Shown one piece after another: positions 8,534 to 17,920 of a stretch of 47,153 nt of DNA. Below the pieces are notes generated by a model, which worked only from the letters and a program-made list of their open reading frames with translations, was not told the DNA's origin and searched no databases. The position numbers and the translations under genes were made by a program. The stretch covers positions 1-47,153 of the forward strand of contig BPHE01000016.1 in NCBI GenBank assembly GCA_026003395.1, given 5' to 3'. Positions within the stretch are counted from its first letter, which is position 1, and the number at the start of each line of letters is the position of its first letter. This DNA comes from Vicingaceae bacterium (GTDB lineage: Bacteria; Bacteroidota; Bacteroidia; Flavobacteriales_E; Vicingaceae).

Positions 8534-8941
8534 ATGGAAATTAATCTTATCTGGGATGGGGGAATGAAATTTCATTCCTTGATAAATGGACATACTGTGA
8601 TTGTGGATGCTGATGGGTCAGTGGGGGGATCCGACCAGGGGCCAAGGCCTAAACCATTGATGTTGGTCGCTCTTGCCGGATGCACAGGAATGGATGTGGT
8701 GTCTTTGCTGAAAAAAATGAAAGTCAATTACGATTCTTTACAAATTAACATAATGGCCGAATTGACAGAAGAACATCCCAAAATTTTCAAGAATGTGCAT
8801 ATTGTATATGAGTTTGGCGGGAAAGGCATCGATAAAGATAAAGTAAAAAAAGCGGTGGATCTTTCACAAGAAAAATATTGCGGAGTAAGTGCCATGTTCA
8901 GGCATTTTGCCCGGCTGACCTACGAAATACGTTATTTGTAA
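8534..8941 (+). CDS. OsmC family protein (putative peroxiredoxin-like)
   Basis: This 135-residue protein of the OsmC/Ohr superfamily reduces organic hydroperoxides, or acts as a related thiol-dependent enzyme, in the cytoplasm. Both conserved cysteines are present: one in LAGCTGMDVVSLL and one in QEKYCGVSAMF. The body has the expected order of N-terminal strands, helix, second strand set and second cysteine helix. It belongs to the YhfA-like subgroup by its GCTGMD motif, whose substrate is poorly known. The start was set at ATG 8534 rather than the in-frame TTG at 8519, because that TTG lies in a promoter box. Confidence 0.88.
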   Translation: MEINLIWDGGMKFHSLINGHTVIVDADGSVGGSDQGPRPKPLMLVALAGCTGMDVVSLLKKMKVNYDSLQINIMAELTEEHPKIFKNVHIVYEFGGKGIDKDKVKKAVDLSQEKYCGVSAMFRHFARLTYEIRYL

Positions 8942-8972
8942 GGCGTTTGCAATAGTTAACACTGCAATAATG

Positions 8973-9002
8973 TTGAATTTTGTTTTACTATGGTTAATTT
9001 TA
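8973..9002 (+). promoter_or_regulatory. promoter of the enoyl-CoA hydratase gene
   Basis: TTG (8973-8975), a 19-base spacer and TAATTTTA (8995-9002) match the phylum consensus in all but the last base. The box ends 16 bases before the ATG at 9019. Confidence 0.55.
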
Positions 9003-9018
9003 CACAAAATATTATCAT

Positions 9019-9801
9019 ATGAATTACAAAAATTTGCTATTGGAAAAAGACAACGGTATTGCTTTGATTACCATTAACCGTCCGGAACAATTAAATGCAT
9101 TGAACCGCGAAACCATAGCAGAGCTGCATGATGCTCTGGATGCCTGTGAGCGAGACAGTGATGTGAAGGTAATTATTCTCACAGGAAGTGGTACAAAAGC
9201 ATTTGTGGCAGGTGCCGATATCAAAGAGTTTTATCGATTTACCCCTGAGGAAGGACGCCAATTAAGTGCCAATGGTCAAAAACAATTGTTTGATTTTGTT
9301 GAAAACCTTTCAAAACCTGTCATTGCAGCCATCAATGGATATGCCCTTGGAGGAGGACTGGAGTTGGCCATGAGTTGTCATATCCGTATTGCCTCAGATA
9401 ATGCAAGAATGGGCCTTCCGGAAGTTTCTTTGGGAGTCATTCCCGGTTATGGCGGAACACAACGTTTGCCTCGCCTAGTAGGAAAGGGAAAGGCGTGTGA
9501 AATGATTTTTACCGGAGAAATGATACAGGCTGCCGATGCCCTGCAGTGGGGATTGGTAAATCATGTCACAACTCAAGATAAGTTAATGGATTATTGCAAG
9601 GAATTGGCTGCCAAAATAATGAAAAACTCCATGGTGGCTATAGCTTCGGCCATTCGGGCAATCAATGCGGCATATGACAAAAAGGCAAATGGTTTTGAGG
9701 TTGAAATTGAAGAATTTGGCAAATGTTTTGGCACTGAAGATTTTAAAGAAGGTACAAATGCTTTTGTAGAAAAGCGAAAACCAAATTTCCCCGGAAAATA
9801 A
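9019..9801 (+). CDS. enoyl-CoA hydratase/crotonase family protein
   Basis: This 260-residue crotonase-fold enzyme, most likely a short-chain enoyl-CoA hydratase (3-hydroxybutyryl-CoA dehydratase type), adds water to trans-2-enoyl-CoA in fatty acid or amino acid degradation. The oxyanion-hole segments are AGADIKEF near residue 66 and GYALGGGLELAMSCHIRIAS near residue 110. Both catalytic glutamates are visible, one in GGLELA and one in GLPEVSLGVIPGYGGTQRL. Length is normal for a stand-alone hydratase. It is monocistronic by its own promoter; the M28 peptidase gene follows after 67 bases. Substrate preference cannot be read from the sequence. Confidence 0.92.
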   Translation: MNYKNLLLEKDNGIALITINRPEQLNALNRETIAELHDALDACERDSDVKVIILTGSGTKAFVAGADIKEFYRFTPEEGRQLSANGQKQLFDFVENLSKPVIAAINGYALGGGLELAMSCHIRIASDNARMGLPEVSLGVIPGYGGTQRLPRLVGKGKACEMIFTGEMIQAADALQWGLVNHVTTQDKLMDYCKELAAKIMKNSMVAIASAIRAINAAYDKKANGFEVEIEEFGKCFGTEDFKEGTNAFVEKRKPNFPGK

Positions 9802-9868
9802 ATTTTTACTTTTTGAAAATTTTTTGTATTTTCCACAGAATGATTACTAACCTTAAAAACTTTAACCA

Positions 9869-11506
9869 ATGAAATTTAACAGGATTGCTTATTTTTTATT
9901 CGTATTATTGTTTTTTTCTTATTTCAACCTAAATTCACAGAATGAAAAATTGATCCGGTCAAGCGTGGAATATTTGGCTTCGGATCAACTGAAAGGGAGA
10001 TACACTTCCAGCAAAGAGGAGTTGAAAGCCGCTCGATATATTGCAAGTCGTTTTAAAAAAGCAGGTCTTATTCCCTATAATGGTTTTACCGATTATTTGA
10101 TTCCGTTTGAATGGGAAGATTTGGAAAAAACATCCCGTCAATTTATCCGTTGGAAAAACCTTCAATGGGACGAAAGCGACTCATTGTTTCCGCTAATTTA
10201 TAGCAATGATCAAGAGGTGAAAGGCCCTGTCATGTATTATGGTGATGTGTCCATTCAGGAATTTACTGATGATACTGAAGGAAATGAGGCGCGAGGAGAT
10301 ATTGTGGCTATCAACATAGATTTTTTCAAAAACAATCCTCATGTTGCCGGTGATCTTGATGCAATCAAAGCTGCAAGAAGGGTTGTTGAAAAAGGAGCGA
10401 TCGGAATAGTTTTTTATACAACAAGATACAAAGACGAATTTAAAAGAGAATATAAAGCAAAATCGCCTGCATGGGGTGTGCCTGTTTTTTTTGCTGCATT
10501 TGATCTGAAAAAAATTGTCCCTGAAAATGACACATTGCTTTTGCACAGCGAAATAAAAAGAACCAAAAAAAAGAGTTATAACGTGGCTGGATTTAAGAAC
10601 AACGGATCAGACAAAACAATCATCATAGGTGCACACTATGATCATTTGGGCATGGGAGGAGAAAACTCATTGCACAGAGGAAACCCTGAGATTCATAATG
10701 GAGCCGATGACAATGCCAGCGGTGTGGCCGGCATGATTTATTTGGCCGAATTATTGTCGAAAAAACAAAACTCCCGGTTTAATTATCTTTTTATTGCTTT
10801 CTCGGGAGAAGAACTTGGTTTGTTGGGATCGTCCTCCTTTGTCAAACAGATTGAGGATAAATACAAAAAACAATGGTTTTGCATGATTAATTTCGATATG
10901 ATAGGGCGACTTGACAAACAAAGCAAAAAATTGGCCGTTTATGGCACCGGCACTGCCGGCGAGTGGAAAACAATCATAGATAAAACCAATCCCGGATTTC
11001 AACTAAACTTTCATGAAGATGGTGTGGGACCTTCGGATCATACTTCATTTTATTTGGAAAATCTGCCCGTATTGCATTTTTTCACCGGACAACATGCCGA
11101 TTATCACAAACCTACCGACGATGTCGATAAATTAAATATTGAGGGTATCAAAGAAATATCTGATTGGGTGGGTGCAATCATTGACGTGTTGGAGAAAAAT
11201 CCTGTGTTGACTTTTCAAAAAACAGCTTCGGGCACAAGCGACAATGTGCGTTTTAAGGTGACGTTAGGAATAATACCCGATTATGTTTTTTCGGGAAAAG
11301 GAGTAAGAATAGATGGTATTATTGATGATCGCCCGGCACAAAAAGCCGGATTGCAAAAAGGAGATATTATTTTGCAACTTGGGGAATTCGAAGTGATCGA
11401 TATGCAAACTTACATGAAGGCTCTGGGGAAATTTGAAAAAGGTCAAACGGTTGATGTTGTGGTGGACAGGAACGGCAATGTTTTCAAAACAAACGTGACA
11501 TTTTGA
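9869..11506 (+). CDS. M28 family zinc aminopeptidase with C-terminal PDZ domain
   Basis: This exported 545-residue metallopeptidase has a signal peptide over residues 1-24 (cleavage near NSQN). A PA-like insertion follows at about residues 95-215. The M28 catalytic domain has the co-catalytic zinc ligands in GAHYDHLGMGG (near 255), NGADDNASGVAG (near 278), AFSGEELGLLGS (catalytic Glu and Glu ligand), NFDMIGRL and the final His in HADYHKPTDD. A PDZ domain occupies about residues 450-545 (GVRIDGIIDDRPAQKAGLQKGDII). It probably trims peptides in the periplasm or at the cell surface; no type IX sorting domain is seen. gpsA begins three bases after the stop codon, suggesting co-transcription. Confidence 0.92.
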   Translation: MKFNRIAYFLFVLLFFSYFNLNSQNEKLIRSSVEYLASDQLKGRYTSSKEELKAARYIASRFKKAGLIPYNGFTDYLIPFEWEDLEKTSRQFIRWKNLQWDESDSLFPLIYSNDQEVKGPVMYYGDVSIQEFTDDTEGNEARGDIVAINIDFFKNNPHVAGDLDAIKAARRVVEKGAIGIVFYTTRYKDEFKREYKAKSPAWGVPVFFAAFDLKKIVPENDTLLLHSEIKRTKKKSYNVAGFKNNGSDKTIIIGAHYDHLGMGGENSLHRGNPEIHNGADDNASGVAGMIYLAELLSKKQNSRFNYLFIAFSGEELGLLGSSSFVKQIEDKYKKQWFCMINFDMIGRLDKQSKKLAVYGTGTAGEWKTIIDKTNPGFQLNFHEDGVGPSDHTSFYLENLPVLHFFTGQHADYHKPTDDVDKLNIEGIKEISDWVGAIIDVLEKNPVLTFQKTASGTSDNVRFKVTLGIIPDYVFSGKGVRIDGIIDDRPAQKAGLQKGDIILQLGEFEVIDMQTYMKALGKFEKGQTVDVVVDRNGNVFKTNVTF

Positions 11507-11508
11507 TC

Positions 11509-12501
11509 ATGAACGAGAGAGTAGGAGTATTAGGTTCAGGAAGTTGGGCCACGGCATTGGTGAAAATATTGTCAGAAAATGAAGATACTGTCAATTGGTG
11601 GATTAGAAACTACCGGACGTTGGACTATATTAAACAATATGGGCATAATCCCAATTACTTGAGTTCTGCGTCTTTAAACGTAAATAAACTTAATCTTTAT
11701 CAAGATGTCGAAAAATTTTTGGAAGACACTGATATTATTGTGGTTGCAGTGCCTGCAGCTTTTTTGCATCAAACTTTAAACCCATTGCCAAAAAAACTCT
11801 GGGAAGGAAAGAAAATTGTTTCCGCCATTAAAGGCATGATACCGGAATTTCACAGCATTCCTGCACGTTATTATCACAAGCAATGGGGCATACCATACGA
11901 AGACATAGCCATGATTTCGGGTCCATGCCATGCCGAAGAGGTGGCTATGGAAAAATTGTCATATCTGACAGTTGCTTCTGAAAATACCGGATATGCAGAA
12001 AAAGTGGCTTCAAAAATTCGTTGCCGTTTTGTCAAATCCACAGTGTCGGACGATTTATTTGGCACAGAGCTTTCGGCTATCATGAAAAATATTTATGCAT
12101 TGTGTGCAGGCATATATCATGGTTTGGGATACGGCGATAATTTCCAGGCCGTTTTAATTTCTAATTCCATCCAAGAGATTGAAAGGTTTGTCGATGCCGT
12201 TAATCCCATTCACAGGGATGTGAAAACCTCGGCATATCTTGGAGATCTTTTGGTGACAGCATATTCACAGTTTTCCCGTAACCGCACTTTTGGAAGCATG
12301 ATTGGGAAAGGATATTCGGTCAAAACAGCCCAATTGGAATTAAACATGACAGCCGAAGGATACTATGCCGTAAAGAGCATCATCGAAATCAACAAAAAGT
12401 TTAATGTGGATATACCCATTTGCATGGCAGTTTACCGCGTCTTGTATGAAAAAATATCTCCCTGGGTAGAGATGCAACTGTTAACACAAAAACTTTCATG
12501 A
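11509..12501 (+). CDS. gpsA: NAD(P)H-dependent glycerol-3-phosphate dehydrogenase
   Basis: GpsA reduces dihydroxyacetone phosphate to sn-glycerol 3-phosphate for phospholipid synthesis. The 330-residue protein starts with the Rossmann motif VGVLGSGSWATALV. It carries the substrate-site segments SGPCHAEEVAME and the catalytic-lysine region ELSAIMKNIYALCAGI, followed by GLGYGDNFQA. The start is ATG 11509. An in-frame TTG at 11503 overlaps the previous stop codon and is less likely. The stop overlaps the next gene's ATG by four bases (ATGA), so the peptidase, gpsA and tsaC genes form a tight operon. Confidence 0.95.
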   Translation: MNERVGVLGSGSWATALVKILSENEDTVNWWIRNYRTLDYIKQYGHNPNYLSSASLNVNKLNLYQDVEKFLEDTDIIVVAVPAAFLHQTLNPLPKKLWEGKKIVSAIKGMIPEFHSIPARYYHKQWGIPYEDIAMISGPCHAEEVAMEKLSYLTVASENTGYAEKVASKIRCRFVKSTVSDDLFGTELSAIMKNIYALCAGIYHGLGYGDNFQAVLISNSIQEIERFVDAVNPIHRDVKTSAYLGDLLVTAYSQFSRNRTFGSMIGKGYSVKTAQLELNMTAEGYYAVKSIIEINKKFNVDIPICMAVYRVLYEKISPWVEMQLLTQKLS

Positions 12502-13517
12502 ATACCACAATAATTGAAATCAAAGGTCCGCATGAAAGAGATAAAATCTTGCAGGCCGCCCGTTTTATAGTAGAAGGGCATACGGTGGTTTTTCCCACCG
12601 AAACGGTTTATGGCATAGGTGCGGATGCATTTAACGCCGGAGCGGTAAAAAAAATTTTTGAAACAAAAAATCGTCCACAGGACAATCCCTTGATAGTGCA
12701 TATAGCCACTTTTGAACAATTTTTGGAAATTTCCTCAATGGCTGATGAGCAATTGCTTGAGGTGCTAAGAAAATTTTGGCCGGGCCCTTTGACTGTCATA
12801 GTGCCTCACAAAGGAAATATTCCTGCTATGGTGACCACCGGGTTGCCGACCGTTGGTATACGTATGCCCGGTCATATTGTCGCCAGGGAGATAATCAAAG
12901 AATCGGGACGTCCTGTGGCCGCTCCTTCAGCCAATTTTTCAGGGGAGCCCTCATCCACAAGGTTTGAGCATGTTTTGCAAGATTTTCAAGGGAAAGTGCC
13001 TTGTATTGTCAAAAGCTTCGAACCGGAGATTGGCATGGAGTCGACGGTTTTGGATGTAACTTCTCAACCATGGAGAATTTTGAGGCCGGGATATATTTCG
13101 GCAAAGGAGATATCGGATTTTTCCGGTTTACCGGTGGTATATGCCAAAAAATCGGATGGAGACAAGCCTCTTTCTCCCGGAATGAAATACCGTCATTATG
13201 CTCCCAAAAAACCTTTGTTTGTTTTTTCATCTGATAGCCCGGAAGAATTGTTGAAAGCGTTATTTCAAACAAAAAAACCGAAAAGATTCTGGATTGTTTC
13301 AAAGGATTTTCCCATAGAAACATATTTCTCTCCACAAGATACCGTCATAAACTATCACGATGGTGAAGATTTGATAAAAAATCTTTACTACTGGTTGAAA
13401 GAATCAGACCGTTTGAATCCGGATTATATACTGCTTGAATATCCTGAAGGACTATCACCCGAAAAAGACATATTGCTCAGAAACCGTCTTGAAAAAGCCG
13501 CAAATGAATTTTTGTAA
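12498..13517 (+). CDS. threonylcarbamoyl-AMP synthase (Sua5/YrdC/YwlC family)
   Basis: This enzyme makes threonylcarbamoyl-AMP from threonine, bicarbonate and ATP, the first step of the t6A37 modification of ANN-decoding tRNAs. At 339 residues it is the long Sua5 form. The YrdC domain (about residues 10-200) carries FPTETVYGIGADAFN, KNRPQDNPLIVHI and APSANFSGEPSSTR. The C-terminal Sua5 domain (about 215-339) is reached through the conserved linker SPGMKYRHYAPKKPL. It overlaps gpsA by four bases. A hairpin covers the stop codon. Confidence 0.94.
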   Translation: MNTTIIEIKGPHERDKILQAARFIVEGHTVVFPTETVYGIGADAFNAGAVKKIFETKNRPQDNPLIVHIATFEQFLEISSMADEQLLEVLRKFWPGPLTVIVPHKGNIPAMVTTGLPTVGIRMPGHIVAREIIKESGRPVAAPSANFSGEPSSTRFEHVLQDFQGKVPCIVKSFEPEIGMESTVLDVTSQPWRILRPGYISAKEISDFSGLPVVYAKKSDGDKPLSPGMKYRHYAPKKPLFVFSSDSPEELLKALFQTKKPKRFWIVSKDFPIETYFSPQDTVINYHDGEDLIKNLYYWLKESDRLNPDYILLEYPEGLSPEKDILLRNRLEKAANEFL

Positions 13518-13544
13518 GAAAATCACTGTAGCAATGGTTTTCTT
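13516..13544 (+). terminator. hairpin at the end of the peptidase-gpsA-tsaC operon
   Basis: AAGAAAATCA (13516-13525) pairs with TGGTTTTCTT (13535-13544), including one G-U pair, around a 9-base loop. It overlaps the stop codon. There is no long T tract after it, so termination strength is uncertain. Confidence 0.4.
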
Positions 13545-13607
13545 AAGAGATAGCGAACTTATGACCGGAAATTGATATCAAAAAATTCGATTAATTAAAT
13601 TCTGACT

Positions 13608-13615
13608 TAAATTTG
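13608..13615 (+). promoter_or_regulatory. putative -7 box for the lipoprotein-dnaG-clc operon
   Basis: TAAATTTG matches the consensus exactly. A near match to the -33 box (TTC) lies about 19 bases upstream, at 13586-13588. The ATG at 13685 is 69 bases further on. Confidence 0.4.
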
Positions 13616-13684
13616 TTGCATAAATATTTTAAAGTAACAGATAATTCAATAAAAATGCTGTCTTATAATTTGTTATCTTTACGC

Positions 13685-14119
13685 ATGAAAGTGTTTTTAA
13701 TAATTATCACACAGTTGATATGTTTTATCATTTTGACAGCATGTCAAAACGAAAAACCGGTCAAAGAAATTGTAGAAAAGTTTCCGGATGGTAAGGTAAA
13801 GAAGGAGGTGTTTTACCTGAAGCAACAGGACAAAAAAGAACCGGTTAAAGAAATAGAATATTATTCCAATGGAAAAATAAAACTTGAAGGAACTTACAAA
13901 AACGGCAAAATGCACGGAAAGTGGAAAGTTTATTATGAAAATGGCATGGTTTGGAGCGAAGGTGAATATGTTGACGGATTGCGCGAAGGATATTCAAAAG
14001 TTTACTATCCAAGCGGAAAATTGCAATTTGAAGGCGAGTATAAAAAGGGCCAACGTACCGGTACATGGAAATTTTATACGCCCGACGGTAAAGTACAAAA
14101 AATTGTCAGTTTCCAATGA
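13685..14119 (+). CDS. MORN/YwqK-repeat lipoprotein
   Basis: This predicted lipoprotein of 144 residues has a hydrophobic signal followed by the lipobox LTAC, giving a lipidated Cys near residue 20. The mature part has at least three repeats of the form YYxNGKxxxEGxYKxGKxxGxWKxY, the MORN-like unit of the YwqK antitoxin family. Despite that family name there is no toxin next to it. In Bacteroidota such repeat lipoproteins are common and of unknown role. An in-frame start at 13613 would add 24 residues and hide the lipoprotein signal, so 13685 is preferred. Its stop overlaps the dnaG start by four bases. Confidence 0.8.
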   Translation: MKVFLIIITQLICFIILTACQNEKPVKEIVEKFPDGKVKKEVFYLKQQDKKEPVKEIEYYSNGKIKLEGTYKNGKMHGKWKVYYENGMVWSEGEYVDGLREGYSKVYYPSGKLQFEGEYKKGQRTGTWKFYTPDGKVQKIVSFQ

Positions 14120-16101
14120 TCGACCAACAAACCATAGATCGCATCTTTGAATCGGCAGATATTGTAGATGTTGTTTCGACGTTTGTGCAACTCAAACGTA
14201 GAGGCAGCAACTGGATAGGATTGTGCCCTTTTCATGACGAAAAAACCCCTTCGTTTACCGTCAATCCCGTCAAGGGCATTTATAAGTGCTTTGGATGTGG
14301 CAAGGGAGGCAATGCTGTGACATTTATCATGGAACACGAAAAACTTACCTATCCCGAAGCATTGAGGTTTTTGGCCAAAAAATACAATATACCCATTGAA
14401 GAAAGCGAAGAACAAAACGAAGAAAGACAACAAAAAAAGAGTTTACGGGATCAACTCTATCATGTTCATCAATTGGCTCATGGGTTTTATGTAAAACAAC
14501 TCTGGGAAACCGATGAAGGCAGAAGCGTGGGATTGGGATATTTTCTCGAAAGAGGAATGTCAGAAAATACCATCAAAACCTTTGGATTGGGATACAGTCC
14601 TGCAGATAAAACGGCATTGATTCAATACCTCTTGAAAAATGGTATTGAAGAAACCTTAATCGAACAGTCGGGAATCGGGGTGAGGTATGGCCAAACACTT
14701 GTCGACAGGTTCCATGACAGGGTGATTTTTCCTTTACAAAACATTACCGGAAGAGTGATAGGTTTTGCCGGACGGATATTGGTTAAAACCGACAAAGCCA
14801 AATATGTCAATTCCCCCGAAACTTTGATTTACGAAAAAGGAAAATACCTGTTTGGTCTTTATTATTCCAAAAATGCCATAGTAAAAAACGCAAAAGCATT
14901 TTTGGTAGAAGGTTATATGGATTTTCTGTCGCTATATGAAAGCGGTATAACCAATGTGGTGGCCGGATCGGGCACAGCATTCACATCCGAACAGATTAAA
15001 TTGTTGAAAAGGTTTACAAAACACATAACATTGATCTATGACTCAGATGCGGCTGGATATAACGCAGCCGAAAAAGCCGCCCATGCATTGTTGTTTGAAG
15101 ATCTGGATGTTTCAATAGTGCCACTACCGGCCGGAGAAGACCCCGACTCCCTGGCAAAAAAGTTAATGCCCGGTGAGTTGCAAAATTACGTTTCAACAAA
15201 CGAACAGGATTTCATTCTTTATCAACTGTCTAAATTGCCTCCGGCTGATCGTATGGAGCCGCGCCAAAAGAGAGATGCTGTAAATCAGCTTTTGCAATCC
15301 GTGGCATGTATCAAGGATGTGATACTTCGGAGCTCGTATATTCAAAAAATTGCTGCAAAACTCCGGGTTGACGAAAGTGCACTTTCATTGGAAGCACACA
15401 AGTTGCATCTCAAATTAAAAGAAGAAACGCTCAACCGTCAAGCTCGCGAAAATCTTAAATTACCCTCCCCTACCCAGGGCGACGAAACAATTGAAAACGA
15501 AAGCTCAGAAGACGACCGGATCATAGCAGCAGCCGATCCACTTGTGGCCAATGCAGAAGCCGAATATCTGAGATTGTTAATCGAACATGGCGATAAGAAT
15601 GTAATTTTGACCTTGAACAACGACGGTCATAAAGAAGAAATAGAAATAAATGTGGCAGTTCAGATGATAATAGAGTTGGAAGAAGACGGATTTGAATTTT
15701 CGCACCCCCTCTACAAGAAGGTTTTTGATTTTTACAAGTCGCTGTATAAACAAAACATCGATCATCATGAAATTGTAAAAAAAATAAAAACTCATAACGA
15801 TGCAGAATTTGTAAATTTATATGTTTCTTTGACGGAAAATAATTTTCAGCTTTCGGAAAAATGGAAAAAAGAATGGCATGTGGAAGTAACCGAGCGCGAT
15901 CAGTTTCTCGAAAGGGTTTTTGAACATGTGGTGAGGTCTTTTAAGATTGTAAAAATCAATGAGAAATTGGAAGTTTTGAGAAAAAAATTAAAAGAAACAC
16001 CCCAAGATTCAGAAGATATTCTTTTTATCATACAAGAAATAAACAAATACGAAAATTTTAAAAAAGAAATGGCCAAATCATTGGGATGGACCATCCTTTA
16101 A
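14116..16101 (+). CDS. dnaG: DNA primase
   Basis: DnaG makes RNA primers for DNA replication. The 661-residue protein has the CHC2 zinc-binding domain near residues 37-65 (CPFHDEKTPSF, then KCFGCGKGG). The RNA polymerase/TOPRIM core includes VEGYMDFLSLYESG (catalytic Glu) and IYDSDAAGYNAAEKAA (DxD). The C-terminal helicase-interaction region, from about residue 430, is charged and less conserved, as usual. The gene overlaps the upstream lipoprotein by four bases and the downstream ClC gene by 16 bases, which suggests translational coupling. Confidence 0.96.
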   Translation: MIDQQTIDRIFESADIVDVVSTFVQLKRRGSNWIGLCPFHDEKTPSFTVNPVKGIYKCFGCGKGGNAVTFIMEHEKLTYPEALRFLAKKYNIPIEESEEQNEERQQKKSLRDQLYHVHQLAHGFYVKQLWETDEGRSVGLGYFLERGMSENTIKTFGLGYSPADKTALIQYLLKNGIEETLIEQSGIGVRYGQTLVDRFHDRVIFPLQNITGRVIGFAGRILVKTDKAKYVNSPETLIYEKGKYLFGLYYSKNAIVKNAKAFLVEGYMDFLSLYESGITNVVAGSGTAFTSEQIKLLKRFTKHITLIYDSDAAGYNAAEKAAHALLFEDLDVSIVPLPAGEDPDSLAKKLMPGELQNYVSTNEQDFILYQLSKLPPADRMEPRQKRDAVNQLLQSVACIKDVILRSSYIQKIAAKLRVDESALSLEAHKLHLKLKEETLNRQARENLKLPSPTQGDETIENESSEDDRIIAAADPLVANAEAEYLRLLIEHGDKNVILTLNNDGHKEEIEINVAVQMIIELEEDGFEFSHPLYKKVFDFYKSLYKQNIDHHEIVKKIKTHNDAEFVNLYVSLTENNFQLSEKWKKEWHVEVTERDQFLERVFEHVVRSFKIVKINEKLEVLRKKLKETPQDSEDILFIIQEINKYENFKKEMAKSLGWTIL

Positions 16102-17882
16102 TCATAAAAAAACTAATTAACCGCATAATAATTTATACAAACCGGCTCATTGCCGGTAACGAAACACGCAAAATCATTGTTTTGTCGGTCTTAACAGGTA
16201 TTTTATCGGGAGTACTGGCTGTGTTGGTAAAACGATCGACAATTGCCGTGCATTGGTTGGTCAATTTGTTCAATACCATCGATTGGGGAAATTATTTTTA
16301 TTTCGTATCTCCATTGCTGGGTATAAGCATAACGGTGTTGATCGCACACAGGTTGTTAAAGAAAAAAGTTTCGCACGGCATTCCTTCCACTATCTATGCC
16401 ATTATCCGTAAAAAAAGCAGATTGCCCTTTCATGCCACTTACAGTTCGATGATCACCAGTTTGTTTACAGTCGGTTTTGGCGGATCGGTTGGATTAGAAG
16501 GACCTTCTGTTTCTACGGGAAGCGCCATAGGATCGGTGGTGGGAAGATTTTTCAATCAAAACTACAAAACCACCACGGTTTTGCTGGCGGCCGGAGCGGC
16601 AGGGGCCATTTCGGGCATTTTTTCTGCACCGGTAGGAGCCATGATTTTTGTATTGGAAATTTTTATGTTTGATTTTTCAGCTTCGTTTTTGTTGCCGGTG
16701 TTGTTATCCAGTTCTATGGCTGCGCTGACAAGCATGTTTATTTACGGAAAAGATGCCATATTCAAATTTAGTGTGCAGAGTTTTGCAATGAAAAATATCC
16801 CTTTATACATCATTTTGGGTATTTTGTGCGGCATGTATTCGGTGTATTTTGTAGATGTGGTCAAAAAAGTGGAAAAATTCAGCAACAAAAGAAAAACACG
16901 TCCGTGGAAAAGAATAATCGTTTATGGCATACCTTTGGGTTGGATGATTTTTTTTATCCCGCCTTTGTATGGCGAGGGCTATGAAGTGATCACAAGAATA
17001 GCCGGAGGTGATATCAAAGCATTGGTAGAGCACAGTATTTTTTATCATCAATGGAATAACGGATTATTGATGCTTGTTTTGATAGCAGGAATACTTTTTT
17101 TCAAGCCGTGGGCCACCTCATTGACATTTGCGGCCGGAGGGGTTGGTGGCATATTTGCCCCATCATTTTTTGCCGGAGGGATATTGGGATTTTTTTTGTT
17201 GTATATTTTACAACAATTTGCCGAATGGGATCAAATGGCTTTTGCCAACTTTACATTGGCAGGCATGGCCGGAGTTATGGCGGGTGTGATGCATACTCCT
17301 TTGACAGCCGTCTTTCTGGTGGCCGAACTGGCCAACGGATACAATATTTTCATTCCTTTGATGCTCACGGTGGCATTGTCCTATGCAACATCGCGCTATT
17401 TTAATCCCGAGTCGATTTATCAATGGCAGATGAAAAACGAAGGACTCAATGTGGCGGGGGTGAAAGAAAGTATTATTTCATTCAGCCATCATGCCAAAGA
17501 TATTTTAGAAAAAGATTTTGTACCTGTTTATGAAGACGAAACTTTGGGAAGCATGATCGAAAAAATAAAAATCTCCAGGCGGAACACATTTCCCGTAATT
17601 GACAGGGAAAATAATTTCAAAGGGGTATTGACGATCGATCAATTGAAAGATTATTTGTTTGACCGGACTAAATATGACATGCCTGTCAAACAATTGGTCC
17701 AAAAAACGGAAACATTGATTTATCCCTACCATACGTTGGATTACGTGTCAAAACAATTTCAAGCGACCAAACAATGGAACCTGCCGGTAGTAAGCAAAAA
17801 CGGAAAGTATCTCGGTTTTGTGTCAAGGTTTAAAGTAATGGAAAAGATAAAAGAAACACTTTTAAGGGAGAATGGATTTTAA
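16086..17882 (+). CDS. ClC family chloride channel/transporter with CBS domains
   Basis: This 598-residue inner-membrane protein has the ClC fold in residues 1-430 and a cytoplasmic CBS pair at about 465-595. The ion-binding loops are visible: HGIPSTI (N-terminal loop), GLEGPSVSTGSAIGS with the gating glutamate, and GGIFAPSFFAGGILG. Family members are either channels or chloride/proton antiporters; the residue at the proton-glutamate site could not be assigned by eye. The CBS pair (FVPVYEDETLGSMIEKI, then DYVSKQFQATKQWNLPVV) may bind nucleotides and regulate transport. It begins 16 bases inside dnaG, an unusual pairing of functions in one transcript. Confidence 0.94.
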   Translation: MDHPLIIKKLINRIIIYTNRLIAGNETRKIIVLSVLTGILSGVLAVLVKRSTIAVHWLVNLFNTIDWGNYFYFVSPLLGISITVLIAHRLLKKKVSHGIPSTIYAIIRKKSRLPFHATYSSMITSLFTVGFGGSVGLEGPSVSTGSAIGSVVGRFFNQNYKTTTVLLAAGAAGAISGIFSAPVGAMIFVLEIFMFDFSASFLLPVLLSSSMAALTSMFIYGKDAIFKFSVQSFAMKNIPLYIILGILCGMYSVYFVDVVKKVEKFSNKRKTRPWKRIIVYGIPLGWMIFFIPPLYGEGYEVITRIAGGDIKALVEHSIFYHQWNNGLLMLVLIAGILFFKPWATSLTFAAGGVGGIFAPSFFAGGILGFFLLYILQQFAEWDQMAFANFTLAGMAGVMAGVMHTPLTAVFLVAELANGYNIFIPLMLTVALSYATSRYFNPESIYQWQMKNEGLNVAGVKESIISFSHHAKDILEKDFVPVYEDETLGSMIEKIKISRRNTFPVIDRENNFKGVLTIDQLKDYLFDRTKYDMPVKQLVQKTETLIYPYHTLDYVSKQFQATKQWNLPVVSKNGKYLGFVSRFKVMEKIKETLLRENGF

Positions 17883-17920
17883 TATATCAGAAAAATTCAT
17901 GTATTTTTCTATTTTGAGGC

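Noticed and set aside
13685-14119. Toxin-antitoxin system
   Set aside because: YwqK-type repeat proteins are often labelled antitoxin, but there is no toxin next to it and it has a lipoprotein signal.
16203-16218. Further copy of the transposon-end repeat (TTTTATCGGGAGTACT) in the ClC gene
   Set aside because: It lies in conserved coding sequence and matches only about ten bases of the repeat.
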